NCBI GenBank assembly: GCA_002412885.1
Contig: DHVX01000014.1
Span: 1 to 9,817 of the forward strand
Length of the DNA stretch: 9,817 nucleotides
Reading direction: 5' to 3'
Origin: Bacteroidales bacterium UBA5197
GTDB lineage: Bacteria; Bacteroidota; Bacteroidia; Bacteroidales; Lentimicrobiaceae
Shown: piece after piece, positions 1-6,343 of the stretch
Layout: each line of letters starts with the position of its first letter
Position numbering within the stretch: the first letter of the stretch is position 1
Position numbers and translations under genes: made by a program
Notes under the pieces: generated by a model
Database searches by the model: none
The model's input: the letters and a program-made list of their open reading frames with translations, nothing else
What the model was told of the DNA's origin: nothing

Positions 1-1
1 T

Positions 2-949
2 GCTTCCGGCGGACTGGCGCTGGTTACCGGAATCAAATCGGTGCTTTCGGGCTCTGCCGAAGTCGTTTTAACTCTGGGCGTTGAAGTTCAGAATACAGTT
101 AAAGCAATTTACGGCGCTGATATTCTTGCCGGAGCCGGATGGTTTCAGCGCCGTAAGGATGGACAAGCATATTTTTTTCCCGGTCAGTTCAGCGACAGAG
201 CAGGGGCATATTTTGAGAAGGTTGGCCGCGAAAAAGCACGCAAGGCTTTCGCCAGATGGTATAGAAATGCCATTGAGAATGCCCGTCTTTGCCCCACCGC
301 TCAGGAGTTTGATAATAAAACAGCCGATCTTGAGACTCAGGGTCTGATGGAGCCAAGTCCTCGTTCTTTCACCGATCATCTGAATGTGTTTGATTGCTCA
401 AAGGTATCTGATGGAGCTTCAGCCATAGCCATTGTGAGCGAAGAAGGTCTGAAACGTTGCGGTGTTTCCGTTTCTGATGCGGTTGAGGTGGTTGGTATTG
501 GCCATGCGGCCGATGACATCACCGCGCTTCCTGAAGATCTGACCCGCCTCACTACCGTTGCCCATGCCGTAAAACAAGCCCTGACTTCAGCAGGAATTAC
601 TCCCGCCGATCTGGCAACCGTTGAAACCCACGACTGTTTTACCATTGCAGGAGTTTTAGGAATGGAAGCCATCGGACTGGCTCCTGAAGGCAAAGGTGCT
701 GATTTTGTAATTGAAGGCCACACAGCCCGTGATGGAAAAATCCCCGTAAACACAACCGGTGGACTTATTGGTTGGGGACATCCCACAGGAGCAACAGGAG
801 TGCATCAGGCAGTTACCATTTGGGAGCAGTTGACCGGCAAAGCAGGCAATTCACAAATTAGCATTCCTGCCGATCGCCCTTACGGCCTTACCGTTAATAT
901 GGGTGGTGATGACCGCACGGTGGTGGCTATTGTTTTTAAGAAAAACTAA
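2..949 (+). CDS. SCP2-type thiolase / acetyl-CoA acetyltransferase, 5'-truncated by window edge
   Basis: Thiolase-superfamily enzyme that condenses or cleaves acyl-CoA thioesters. The frame is open from base 2 and 315 codons are present. The first visible residues, ASGGLAL, are what follows the nucleophilic cysteine in the thiolase CxSG motif; base 1 (t) would be the last base of that Cys codon, so about 90 N-terminal residues lie outside the window. Visible motifs are HDCF at partial residues 210-213, typical of SCP2/SCP-x thiolases where classical thiolases have NEAF, and GHPTGATG near residue 259 with the catalytic His. The protein ends in a NMGG segment instead of the C-terminal CxG of classical biosynthetic thiolases, which also fits the SCP2 branch. 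An internal GTG at 41 is not the real start. A DUF35 OB-fold partner often sits beside such genes; none lies downstream here. The exact substrate cannot be told. Confidence 0.85.
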   Translation, partial: ASGGLALVTGIKSVLSGSAEVVLTLGVEVQNTVKAIYGADILAGAGWFQRRKDGQAYFFPGQFSDRAGAYFEKVGREKARKAFARWYRNAIENARLCPTAQEFDNKTADLETQGLMEPSPRSFTDHLNVFDCSKVSDGASAIAIVSEEGLKRCGVSVSDAVEVVGIGHAADDITALPEDLTRLTTVAHAVKQALTSAGITPADLATVETHDCFTIAGVLGMEAIGLAPEGKGADFVIEGHTARDGKIPVNTTGGLIGWGHPTGATGVHQAVTIWEQLTGKAGNSQISIPADRPYGLTVNMGGDDRTVVAIVFKKN

Positions 950-971
950 AAACGCGGAGATGTCAAAAACA

Positions 972-1073
972 CTTCGACTCCGCTCAGTGTGACATGCGTG
1001 TTTGGGTAGCGTTGTTACATCTCAATTAATTCATTGTCAATTAAATACGATGTCCTCCTGAGCGGAGTCGAAG
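972..1073. repeat. Long inverted repeat CTTCGACTCCGCTCAG
   Basis: The left arm at 972-987 is CTTCGACTCCGCTCAG and the right arm at 1058-1073 is its perfect 16-bp reverse complement. After a 3x3 internal mismatch the pairing resumes for 5 bp (GACAT 991-995 with ATGTC 1050-1054), leaving a loop of about 54 nt. It lies just after the thiolase stop codon. I have the impression that similar words recur between genes in Bacteroidota genomes, but copy number cannot be judged from one window. It may be a dispersed palindrome that also acts as a transcript 3' end. Confidence 0.75.
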
Positions 1074-1116
1074 GACAAAACGATCAATCGTCAATATTTT
1101 ATTTCGTTTAAAAGGG

Positions 1117-1145
1117 CCTAACAAGTCTTCTTTCGACTTGTGAGG
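1117..1145. repeat. Hairpin repeat, CCTAACAAG family, copy 1
   Basis: CCTAACAAGTC (1117-1127) faces GACTTGTGAGG (1135-1145) across a 7-nt loop. Ten of eleven positions pair; the single mismatch is A1120 with G1142. The arm shares the CCTAACAAG core with two further hairpins at 1288-1320 and 8911-8945, so this is a slightly diverged copy of the same dispersed element. Confidence 0.7.
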
Positions 1146-1287
1146 TCTGAATAGAAAAACGAATGTCAGGATAAAAAACGAAATCCTTTCTCTTTTTCAA
1201 AGATACAACAAGGTCTTACAGCGAGATGCTTACAGGCTCCAATCTTCTTGCATCTGAAAAAAAAACGATCGCTTGGCTTTTTATAAA

Positions 1288-1320
1288 GACCTAACAAGAC
1301 CGAAGAAGACTTGTTAGGTC
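1288..1320. repeat. Hairpin repeat GACCTAACAAG / CTTGTTAGGTC, copy 2; possible pfp terminator
   Basis: Perfect 11-bp arms at 1288-1298 and 1310-1320 enclose an 11-nt loop. The hairpin starts only 4 nt beyond the phosphofructokinase stop codon on the - strand, so it is well placed to define that transcript's 3' end. The following - strand sequence is only moderately T-rich (TTTATAAAAAG), so classic intrinsic termination is uncertain. The same 11-bp arms recur at 8911-8945. Confidence 0.75.
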
Positions 1321-1324
1321 CATC

Positions 1325-2542
1325 TTACCATTTCAAAATCTTCCTGAAATCATAATTTTCAGGATCAGGCACATACTTTTTGGCAGCTTCATAATCGGCA
1401 GGTTCAATATACTGAAGGCTGTCGTCGAATACCATTTTTGATTTCTGACCTTCCATATTCACCAGACGGGGTTTTACCTTGCCGAATTCATCTTCAACAT
1501 CTTTGAGGTAAAGCGGGCTGATATCGCCATTCGGACCGCTCACCACCATGCAACTGGTAAGCCCCTGATCAAACAGATGCTTTACGCCAATGCCCATAAG
1601 CGCGCAGTAGAGCATATCGAAAGCAATGGGCTGAACACAGCGCAGCTCGTAACCCAGTTCCACCGGACGACTCTTTATGCTTAGATTCAGATCTTTGATT
1701 TTCTCCTGCATCAACAGGTTGAAAATGTGCGCTTTACTTACATTGCCCAGCTCGGGGTGGCCATGATCGTCATAAGTAAAAGTGATTCTTGTTGAGGTAA
1801 TTTCCTCATTGGTCATAAAGTGAAAAACCCCTTCGCTGATGATTGCCACGCCATAGCTGATGCCAAGAATTTTGCGTTTGATCATCGATGAAATAATCAG
1901 TCTGAGAATGCGATCGAAGGTAACTTCAACTTTATTGAACATCTCAGGAATGATGATCATGGGATAGTGGCAGGCGGCACCAATTCCGAAAGCAAGGTGG
2001 CCAGCTTCACGGCCCATAGCCGAGACCACAAACCAGTTTCCGCTGGTGCGTGCATCTTCATACACAGTTGTGGCCAGGCGAACGCCTTCCTGTTTTGCAC
2101 TCTGGTAGCCAAAAGTAGGAATTCCGTCGGGCAGGGGGAGGTCGTTGTCGATGGTTTTTGGAACGTGAATGTTCTGTATTTTAATGTTGTTGGTTGCCAG
2201 ATATTTGGATATGCGGTTGGCGGTTGATGCAGTATCGTCGCCGCCTATGGTTACCAGCAGTTTTACATTGTTATTGACAAAAAATTTGGTGTTGAAATCC
2301 TGATCTTTCGGTTTGTGGCGGCTCATCAGAAGCGAAGACCCTCCCTGATTGTGAATGCGGTCGGCCATCACAAAGTCGATGTCCATCATATGAGGTTCAT
2401 CTGTGAAAAGGGTTTTATACCCTTCGTGCAAACCGATAACGCGGTAACCGTCTTTCAGAAAAACCTTGGCAACCGACGCGATTACCGAATTAATGCCGGG
2501 AGCAGGACCACCTCCCGCCAGTATTGCAATTGAACCTTTCAT
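1325..2542 (-). CDS. pfp: 6-phosphofructokinase, predicted pyrophosphate-dependent
   Basis: Glycolytic enzyme of the PFK superfamily (405 aa, cytosolic) that phosphorylates fructose 6-phosphate at C1. The N-terminal phosphate-binding loop is GGGPAPGIN (residues 10-18). The motif IGGDDT (99-104) has Asp103 where ATP-dependent E. coli PfkA has Gly104, and PKTIDND (128-134) has Lys129 where E. coli has Gly124; Asp132 is the expected catalytic base. Asp plus Lys at these positions is the known signature of PPi-dependent enzymes, which are reversible. MGRE (176-179) is the usual substrate-binding motif. Automatic annotation often names such genes pfkA. The ATG at 2540-2542 precedes the conserved beta strand by only four residues, so the start is secure. 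It lies downstream of the transporter gene on the same strand but has its own likely promoter. Phosphoryl-donor choice is inferred from residues. Confidence 0.92.
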   Translation of the reverse strand: MKGSIAILAGGGPAPGINSVIASVAKVFLKDGYRVIGLHEGYKTLFTDEPHMMDIDFVMADRIHNQGGSSLLMSRHKPKDQDFNTKFFVNNNVKLLVTIGGDDTASTANRISKYLATNNIKIQNIHVPKTIDNDLPLPDGIPTFGYQSAKQEGVRLATTVYEDARTSGNWFVVSAMGREAGHLAFGIGAACHYPMIIIPEMFNKVEVTFDRILRLIISSMIKRKILGISYGVAIISEGVFHFMTNEEITSTRITFTYDDHGHPELGNVSKAHIFNLLMQEKIKDLNLSIKSRPVELGYELRCVQPIAFDMLYCALMGIGVKHLFDQGLTSCMVVSGPNGDISPLYLKDVEDEFGKVKPRLVNMEGQKSKMVFDDSLQYIEPADYEAAKKYVPDPENYDFRKILKW

Positions 2543-2597
2543 GTTGAATTTTATTTTTTGAATTTCCTTTGTTAATGCTTCATTTTCAGCGGAGGCG

Positions 2598-2630
2598 CAA
2601 ATTTATAAAAATACCATCAGGTTTAAAAAC
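2598..2630 (-). promoter_or_regulatory. Bacteroidetes-type promoter for pfp
   Basis: Read on the - strand, TAAATTTG (2598-2605) matches the -7 consensus TAnnTTTG. A T-rich GTTTTT (2625-2630) lies about 19-20 nt upstream, where the -33 TTTG element belongs. Transcription would begin near 2592 and give a 5' leader of about 50 nt before the ATG at 2542. Support is by motif and spacing only. Confidence 0.55.
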
Positions 2631-2643
2631 TTTGCAGAAGAAT

Positions 2644-2691
2644 GAGGCTGAGGTTGAGGCTGAGGTTAAGGCTGAGGTTAAGATTGAGGAG
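2644..2691. repeat. Degenerate hexamer tandem array (GAGGCT/GAGGTT)
   Basis: Eight consecutive 6-bp units: GAGGCT, GAGGTT, GAGGCT, GAGGTT, AAGGCT, GAGGTT, AAGATT, GAGGAG. Substitutions are transitions confined to a few columns except in the last unit. The array lies between the transporter stop codon and the pfp promoter and supplies the left arm of the hairpin at 2669-2713. Confidence 0.8.
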
Positions 2692-2713
2692 TTCTTAACC
2701 TTAACCTCAGCCT
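2669..2713. repeat. Hairpin overlapping the transporter stop codon, built from hexamer repeat
   Basis: AGGCTGAGGTTAAG (2669-2682) is perfectly complementary over 14 bp to CTTAACCTCAGCCT (2700-2713), with a 17-nt loop. The right arm covers two bases of the transporter TAG stop (2712-2714). A smaller alternative stem (2676-2682 with 2694-2700) is possible. No T-tract follows on the - strand, so it may stabilise or attenuate the transcript rather than be a simple intrinsic terminator. Confidence 0.65.
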
Positions 2714-4004
2714 AAGCTTGTTTCGGTTTCAGATAGCGGTTAAACAACAACAGTCCGATTATGGTCGCAACGCCAATCATACTGAAGATGAACCATAAAA
2801 TTCCCGGGCGGCCCATGTCATCAACAAACTTTACGTAAAGTGTAGCCCCGAGAATACCGCCGATTCCGCTGCCAATTACTCCGTAAAGGAATGAGTAACC
2901 GAGATACAGTGCTTTTTTGTCAGGAGGAGCGATAAGTCCGATATAGGAAATAAATTTGGGATGTGCGGTCATTTCGCCGATGGAAAAAATGATCAGTCCG
3001 GCTACAAATACCCATGCATAGGTAGAAATTGCCAGGATTCCCATGCCCAATGTTCCCATGGCTATACCAACAATCATGGTTGGCAGGGCAGGAGTTTTCT
3101 TAACAATTGATGAAACAAGCAGTTGCAGAACTATGATAGCACCTGCATTGATTACTGTAACATGTTCTGCGTCAAATTCCCAGTTCGCGTTTTCCACAAA
3201 TAGTCGCAGAAAACTGTTAATGGCATTATTCACCGGAGTCATGTCCATATAATCTTTCAGGTACCAGAGCACAGTATCAAACATCTGGAAATAGAGAATC
3301 CAGAAGCCGCTGTAAATCACTATCATCAGCACAAAGCGGTAATCTTTAAGCACCAGAATGATGCCTTTCAGTACCTCCGATAATGGTTTTGTATTTGAAG
3401 GTCGTTCAGGTTCCTTGTAAACAAAAAGGTTGAGCAGCAGCATTGAGCCGGTGCCAACTGCAGCCATTATAAAAATATAATTCCATCCGATGCCTTTCAG
3501 ATAAGGAACAAGAATAAGCGGAAAGATAAACGCACCCAGGTTGATAGACCAGTAGAAAATGCCGAAGCCGAGCCCTGAATTGTTTTCATCAGTTACCCTG
3601 GCAATGGTTCCTGAAATAACGGGTTTGAAAAAGCCTGCACCAATGGCCATCAGAATCAGACTAAGAAACACAAGGCTGTAGGAAGTTGACAGACTGGTAA
3701 GAAAATATCCGGTACTCATTACAGCAAAAGCCATCATTAATGTCCGGCGATAACCAAAGCGATCGGCCAATGCACCGGCAAGTATTGGCAGCAGGTAAAG
3801 CAAAGGGGTAATGGTACTCTTGATCACGCCCACACTTTCCTTGCTGAAGCCCAGTCCGCCTTCGCTTGTTGACATAACAAGGTAAACCGATAAAACCGAC
3901 ATAACCCCGTAATAAGACCCCCGTTCGAAGAACTCCATTACAATGACCGTCCAGAAATTTCGCGGGAAGGATTTAAATCCTGACTTTTTGCTGCTATCGC
4001 TCAT
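2712..4004 (-). CDS. POT/PTR-family proton-dependent oligopeptide transporter (MFS)
   Basis: Inner-membrane MFS carrier of the proton-dependent oligopeptide family, expected to import di- or tripeptides with protons. From the ATG at 4002-4004 it has 430 residues, almost all hydrophobic helices. The POT motif ExxER with YYG is at residues 24-33 (EFFERGSYYG), MFS motif A is GALADRFGYRR (77-87), a conserved Lys lies in GFFKP (124-128), and FYWSIN (150-155) matches the PTR2 signature FYxxIN. The length suggests about 12 helices, without the two extra helices of longer bacterial POTs. An upstream in-frame ATG at 4055 would add 17 residues, but a -7 element at 4030-4037 lies downstream of it, so 4004 is preferred. 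The gene is divergent from the dehydratase and ends 169 bp before pfp. Substrate specificity cannot be read from the sequence. Confidence 0.87.
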   Translation of the reverse strand: MSDSSKKSGFKSFPRNFWTVIVMEFFERGSYYGVMSVLSVYLVMSTSEGGLGFSKESVGVIKSTITPLLYLLPILAGALADRFGYRRTLMMAFAVMSTGYFLTSLSTSYSLVFLSLILMAIGAGFFKPVISGTIARVTDENNSGLGFGIFYWSINLGAFIFPLILVPYLKGIGWNYIFIMAAVGTGSMLLLNLFVYKEPERPSNTKPLSEVLKGIILVLKDYRFVLMIVIYSGFWILYFQMFDTVLWYLKDYMDMTPVNNAINSFLRLFVENANWEFDAEHVTVINAGAIIVLQLLVSSIVKKTPALPTMIVGIAMGTLGMGILAISTYAWVFVAGLIIFSIGEMTAHPKFISYIGLIAPPDKKALYLGYSFLYGVIGSGIGGILGATLYVKFVDDMGRPGILWFIFSMIGVATIIGLLLFNRYLKPKQA

Positions 4005-4029
4005 GTGATTTTTTTGGAAAGATGAAGGG

Positions 4030-4037
4030 CAAAAATA
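4030..4037 (-). promoter_or_regulatory. Putative -7 promoter element for the POT transporter
   Basis: On the - strand this reads TATTTTTG, matching TAnnTTTG. A transcript would start near 4024 and leave a leader of about 20 nt before the ATG at 4004. I see no clear TTTG at the -33 position. The site argues against using the upstream ATG at 4055. Confidence 0.4.
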
Positions 4038-4280
4038 TGAAAATATGTGAATCATAGTTGAATACAGCTTTGAACGAAATTCAGGTCCAAATGAGCGATC
4101 TTCAACAATGTTAAATAATTTCTACCACATTGTTTTTGCACCAGCATGCTGCATAAACTAAAAAATATCAAGTCAATTAATGACTTTCAACGCATCGGCA
4201 ACATAATTGCTGATATACGATAACCTTTAGAATAACAATTTCTTTACAAAATCTCGTGGGAATGTTAGCAAAAAACTGTA

Positions 4281-4288
4281 TAACTTTG
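4281..4288 (+). promoter_or_regulatory. Putative -7 promoter element for the nucleotide-sugar dehydratase
   Basis: TAACTTTG matches the Bacteroidetes -7 consensus TAnnTTTG and would give a leader of about 45 nt before the ATG at 4340. The -33 TTTG element is not recognisable at the expected spacing, so confidence is moderate. A reverse-oriented TATCTTTG lies 11 nt further on (4300-4307). Confidence 0.5.
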
Positions 4289-4339
4289 CGTACTTGTATC
4301 AAAGATAGTTATTGATGCAATTTCGTTAAGCAAAAACGT

Positions 4340-6253
4340 ATGATACACAAAATCTTTCTTTCATTCGCTCATCATTTTGTTTCGAGGTGGGTCATTTTAT
4401 TGAAAGACATAACATTGCTTGCTATGGCAATGATTGCTGCTTATTTGTTGCGATTCAATTTTTCACTTAGCGATGGTCAGGTTAGCCAGATGTGGTTTCA
4501 TCTTGTCGTTTCAACGGGAATGGCACTTGTCAGTTTTCTTATTTTCAAGCCTTATGCCGGCATAATACGACATACAAGTCTGGAGGATGTGATCAGGTTA
4601 AGTAAAAGCATGTTATTGTTGGGCTTTATATTATTCGTGCTGAATATGACAAATGCAGTATTTGGAAAGGGGCGGTTTTCTGCCTTGCCTCACTCCATAC
4701 TGATCATTTATCTGATTACAGGTCTTTTTATGTTGCTCACTACACGAATGATTATTAAAGTCCTTTTCAGTTCCTTTTCTCATTCAGGTATTCCGCTTAG
4801 AAATGTATTGATTTATGGAGCAGGAAAAGCCGGATTAACTACACTTAGTGTGATCAATGCCGATAAGGATTCCGGATATAAAGTAATTGGTTTTCTTGAT
4901 CATAACCTGCTGATGCAGGGAAAAGTAATGCAAGGTGTAACAGTGTATTCACCTTCAATAGTTGATGAAGCATTTCTTGACCGTTTTAAGGTGAAAGATG
5001 TAATTTTTTCTGTTCAGAATGTATCACCTGAAGAAAAACGGGAACTTATTGCTGATCTGATATCACAGGCGGCAGTTGTTGTCAGGGAAATTCCTCCTGC
5101 AAGCAGTTGGATCAATGGCGAACTCTCGCTCAAACAACTCAACAAGGTTCGTATTGAAGATTTACTTCAACGTGCTCCGATCAGGCTTGATATGATTCAC
5201 GTTTTGGAAGAATTAAGAGATAAAATTATATTGGTAACAGGAGCTGCCGGAAGTATAGGCAGTGAAATTTCACGACAATTATGCAATTTGCACCCTGCCC
5301 GGATTGTTTTTCTTGATCAGGCGGAAACACCGCTTTACAATTTGCAGCAGGAATTGATTAAAAGCTATCCGGCAATGACCGCACGCTTTGAGTTTGTGGT
5401 TGGAGATACCAGCAACCGCGAAACAGTTGAGCGGTTATTCAGGCTGTACAGACCTCAGATGGTTTATCATGCTGCTGCCTATAAGCATGTTCCTTTAATG
5501 GAAAGCAATCCTTTTGAAGCCGTCAGAGTGAATATTTTCGGCACCAGAATTGTTGCCGATGCAGCCTCGCGATTCAGAGTTTCTAAATTTGTTATGGTTT
5601 CCACCGATAAGGCGGTTAATCCAACCAATGTAATGGGTGCCTCCAAACGAACAGCAGAAATTTATATTCAGAGCCTCAACCTTAGGCCAGGCAATAAAAC
5701 GGCTTTCATCACTACACGTTTTGGCAATGTACTTGGTTCCAACGGATCGGTTATTCCTCTGTTTGAACGGCAAATTGAATCTGGGGGGCCTGTTACAGTT
5801 ACTCATCCTGACATTATCCGTTATTTTATGACCATCCCTGAAGCTTGCCATTTGGTGCTTGAGGCAGGCGTCATGGGAATGGGCGGAGAAATATTTTTAT
5901 TTGACATGGGTAAACCGGTAAAAATAAATGACCTTGCCTTGCAAATGATCCGCCTTTCAGGCTTAAAGCCTGGCAAAGACATAAATATCATTTATACCGG
6001 TCTGCGGCCCGGCGAAAAACTTTTTGAGGAGTTGCTCAGCAACGGCGAGAATAACCTCCCTACCCACCATCCCAAAATAACCATAGCACAGGTATGCCAT
6101 TATCCGCCAGCTGAAGTAGATGCCATGTTTCTTGATCTTCAGGATTCTTTTAACACTTACGATAGGGTAGAAGTGGTGGCGCAGCTTAAAAGAATTGTGC
6201 CAGAGTTCAGGTCAAACAATTCTGAGTATCAGTCACTCGACAAACCAGCATAA
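4340..6253 (+). CDS. Membrane-anchored nucleotide-sugar 4,6-dehydratase/epimerase (CapD/PglF/WbpM family)
   Basis: Polysaccharide-biosynthesis enzyme acting on UDP-activated N-acetylhexosamine, normally the first step towards di-amino or deoxy sugars for O-antigen, capsule or glycoprotein glycans. The 637 residues give an N-terminal membrane part with about four hydrophobic helices (roughly 15-140), a CoA-binding-like Rossmann domain with GAGKAG (160-165), and a C-terminal short-chain dehydrogenase domain with the NAD(P)-binding TGAAGSIGSE (300-309). STDKA (421-425) carries the Thr-Asp-Lys catalytic residues of PglF-type enzymes, and MGASK (432-436) shows Met in place of the usual YxxxK tyrosine, a hallmark of this family. 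LRPGEKLFEELL (555-566) is the conserved tail motif. Full length for the family. The outer-membrane barrel gene follows after 90 bp on the same strand. Dehydratase versus C5-epimerase activity and the exact substrate cannot be settled here. Confidence 0.93.
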   Translation: MIHKIFLSFAHHFVSRWVILLKDITLLAMAMIAAYLLRFNFSLSDGQVSQMWFHLVVSTGMALVSFLIFKPYAGIIRHTSLEDVIRLSKSMLLLGFILFVLNMTNAVFGKGRFSALPHSILIIYLITGLFMLLTTRMIIKVLFSSFSHSGIPLRNVLIYGAGKAGLTTLSVINADKDSGYKVIGFLDHNLLMQGKVMQGVTVYSPSIVDEAFLDRFKVKDVIFSVQNVSPEEKRELIADLISQAAVVVREIPPASSWINGELSLKQLNKVRIEDLLQRAPIRLDMIHVLEELRDKIILVTGAAGSIGSEISRQLCNLHPARIVFLDQAETPLYNLQQELIKSYPAMTARFEFVVGDTSNRETVERLFRLYRPQMVYHAAAYKHVPLMESNPFEAVRVNIFGTRIVADAASRFRVSKFVMVSTDKAVNPTNVMGASKRTAEIYIQSLNLRPGNKTAFITTRFGNVLGSNGSVIPLFERQIESGGPVTVTHPDIIRYFMTIPEACHLVLEAGVMGMGGEIFLFDMGKPVKINDLALQMIRLSGLKPGKDINIIYTGLRPGEKLFEELLSNGENNLPTHHPKITIAQVCHYPPAEVDAMFLDLQDSFNTYDRVEVVAQLKRIVPEFRSNNSEYQSLDKPA

Positions 6254-6343
6254 TCATTTTTGTATTTAACTGATGAGCTGCTTCTTAAAGGCGACTGAAT
6301 AAAGGATTTTGTATCATAATATTTTCATATAAATCATACTGCC

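Larger units (their letters stand above)
950..1324. other. Convergent intergenic region with palindromic repeats, no gene seen
   Basis: This 375-bp gap lies between the 3' ends of the thiolase (+) and the phosphofructokinase (-). I see no convincing ORF. It holds one long inverted repeat (972-1073) and two hairpins of the GACCTAACAAG type (1117-1145 and 1288-1320), listed separately. The rest is AT-rich sequence without a recognisable signal. Because both flanking genes end here, these structures are placed where terminators would be expected, although none has a strong T-tract. Confidence 0.7.
4005..4339. other. Divergent promoter region between transporter and dehydratase genes
   Basis: This 335-bp AT-rich gap holds putative -7 elements for both flanking genes (4030-4037 on -, 4281-4288 on +). 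It also contains a weak inverted repeat, AACAATGT (4104-4111) with ACATTGTT (4127-4134), separated by 15 nt, and a 10-bp palindrome CAGCATGCTG (4142-4151). Either could be an operator, but both are short enough to be chance. I see no ORF or RNA gene here. Confidence 0.5.

Noticed and set aside
376..786. A 136-codon open frame on - inside the thiolase
   Set aside because: Antisense shadow of a clear thiolase frame with low-complexity composition.
1198..1205. Promoter-like CAAAGATA (TATCTTTG on -) in the convergent gap
   Set aside because: No -33 element and no gene downstream on - before the thiolase 3' end; an 8-bp degenerate match is expected by chance in AT-rich sequence.
4005..4055. N-terminal extension of the POT transporter to an ATG at 4055
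   Set aside because: The extra 17 residues look unlike a transporter N-terminus and a -7 element lies inside the extension at 4030-4037; the ATG at 4004 is better.
4142..4151. Palindrome CAGCATGCTG as an operator
   Set aside because: Only 10 bp, single copy, over 100 bp from either putative promoter; not enough to call a binding site.
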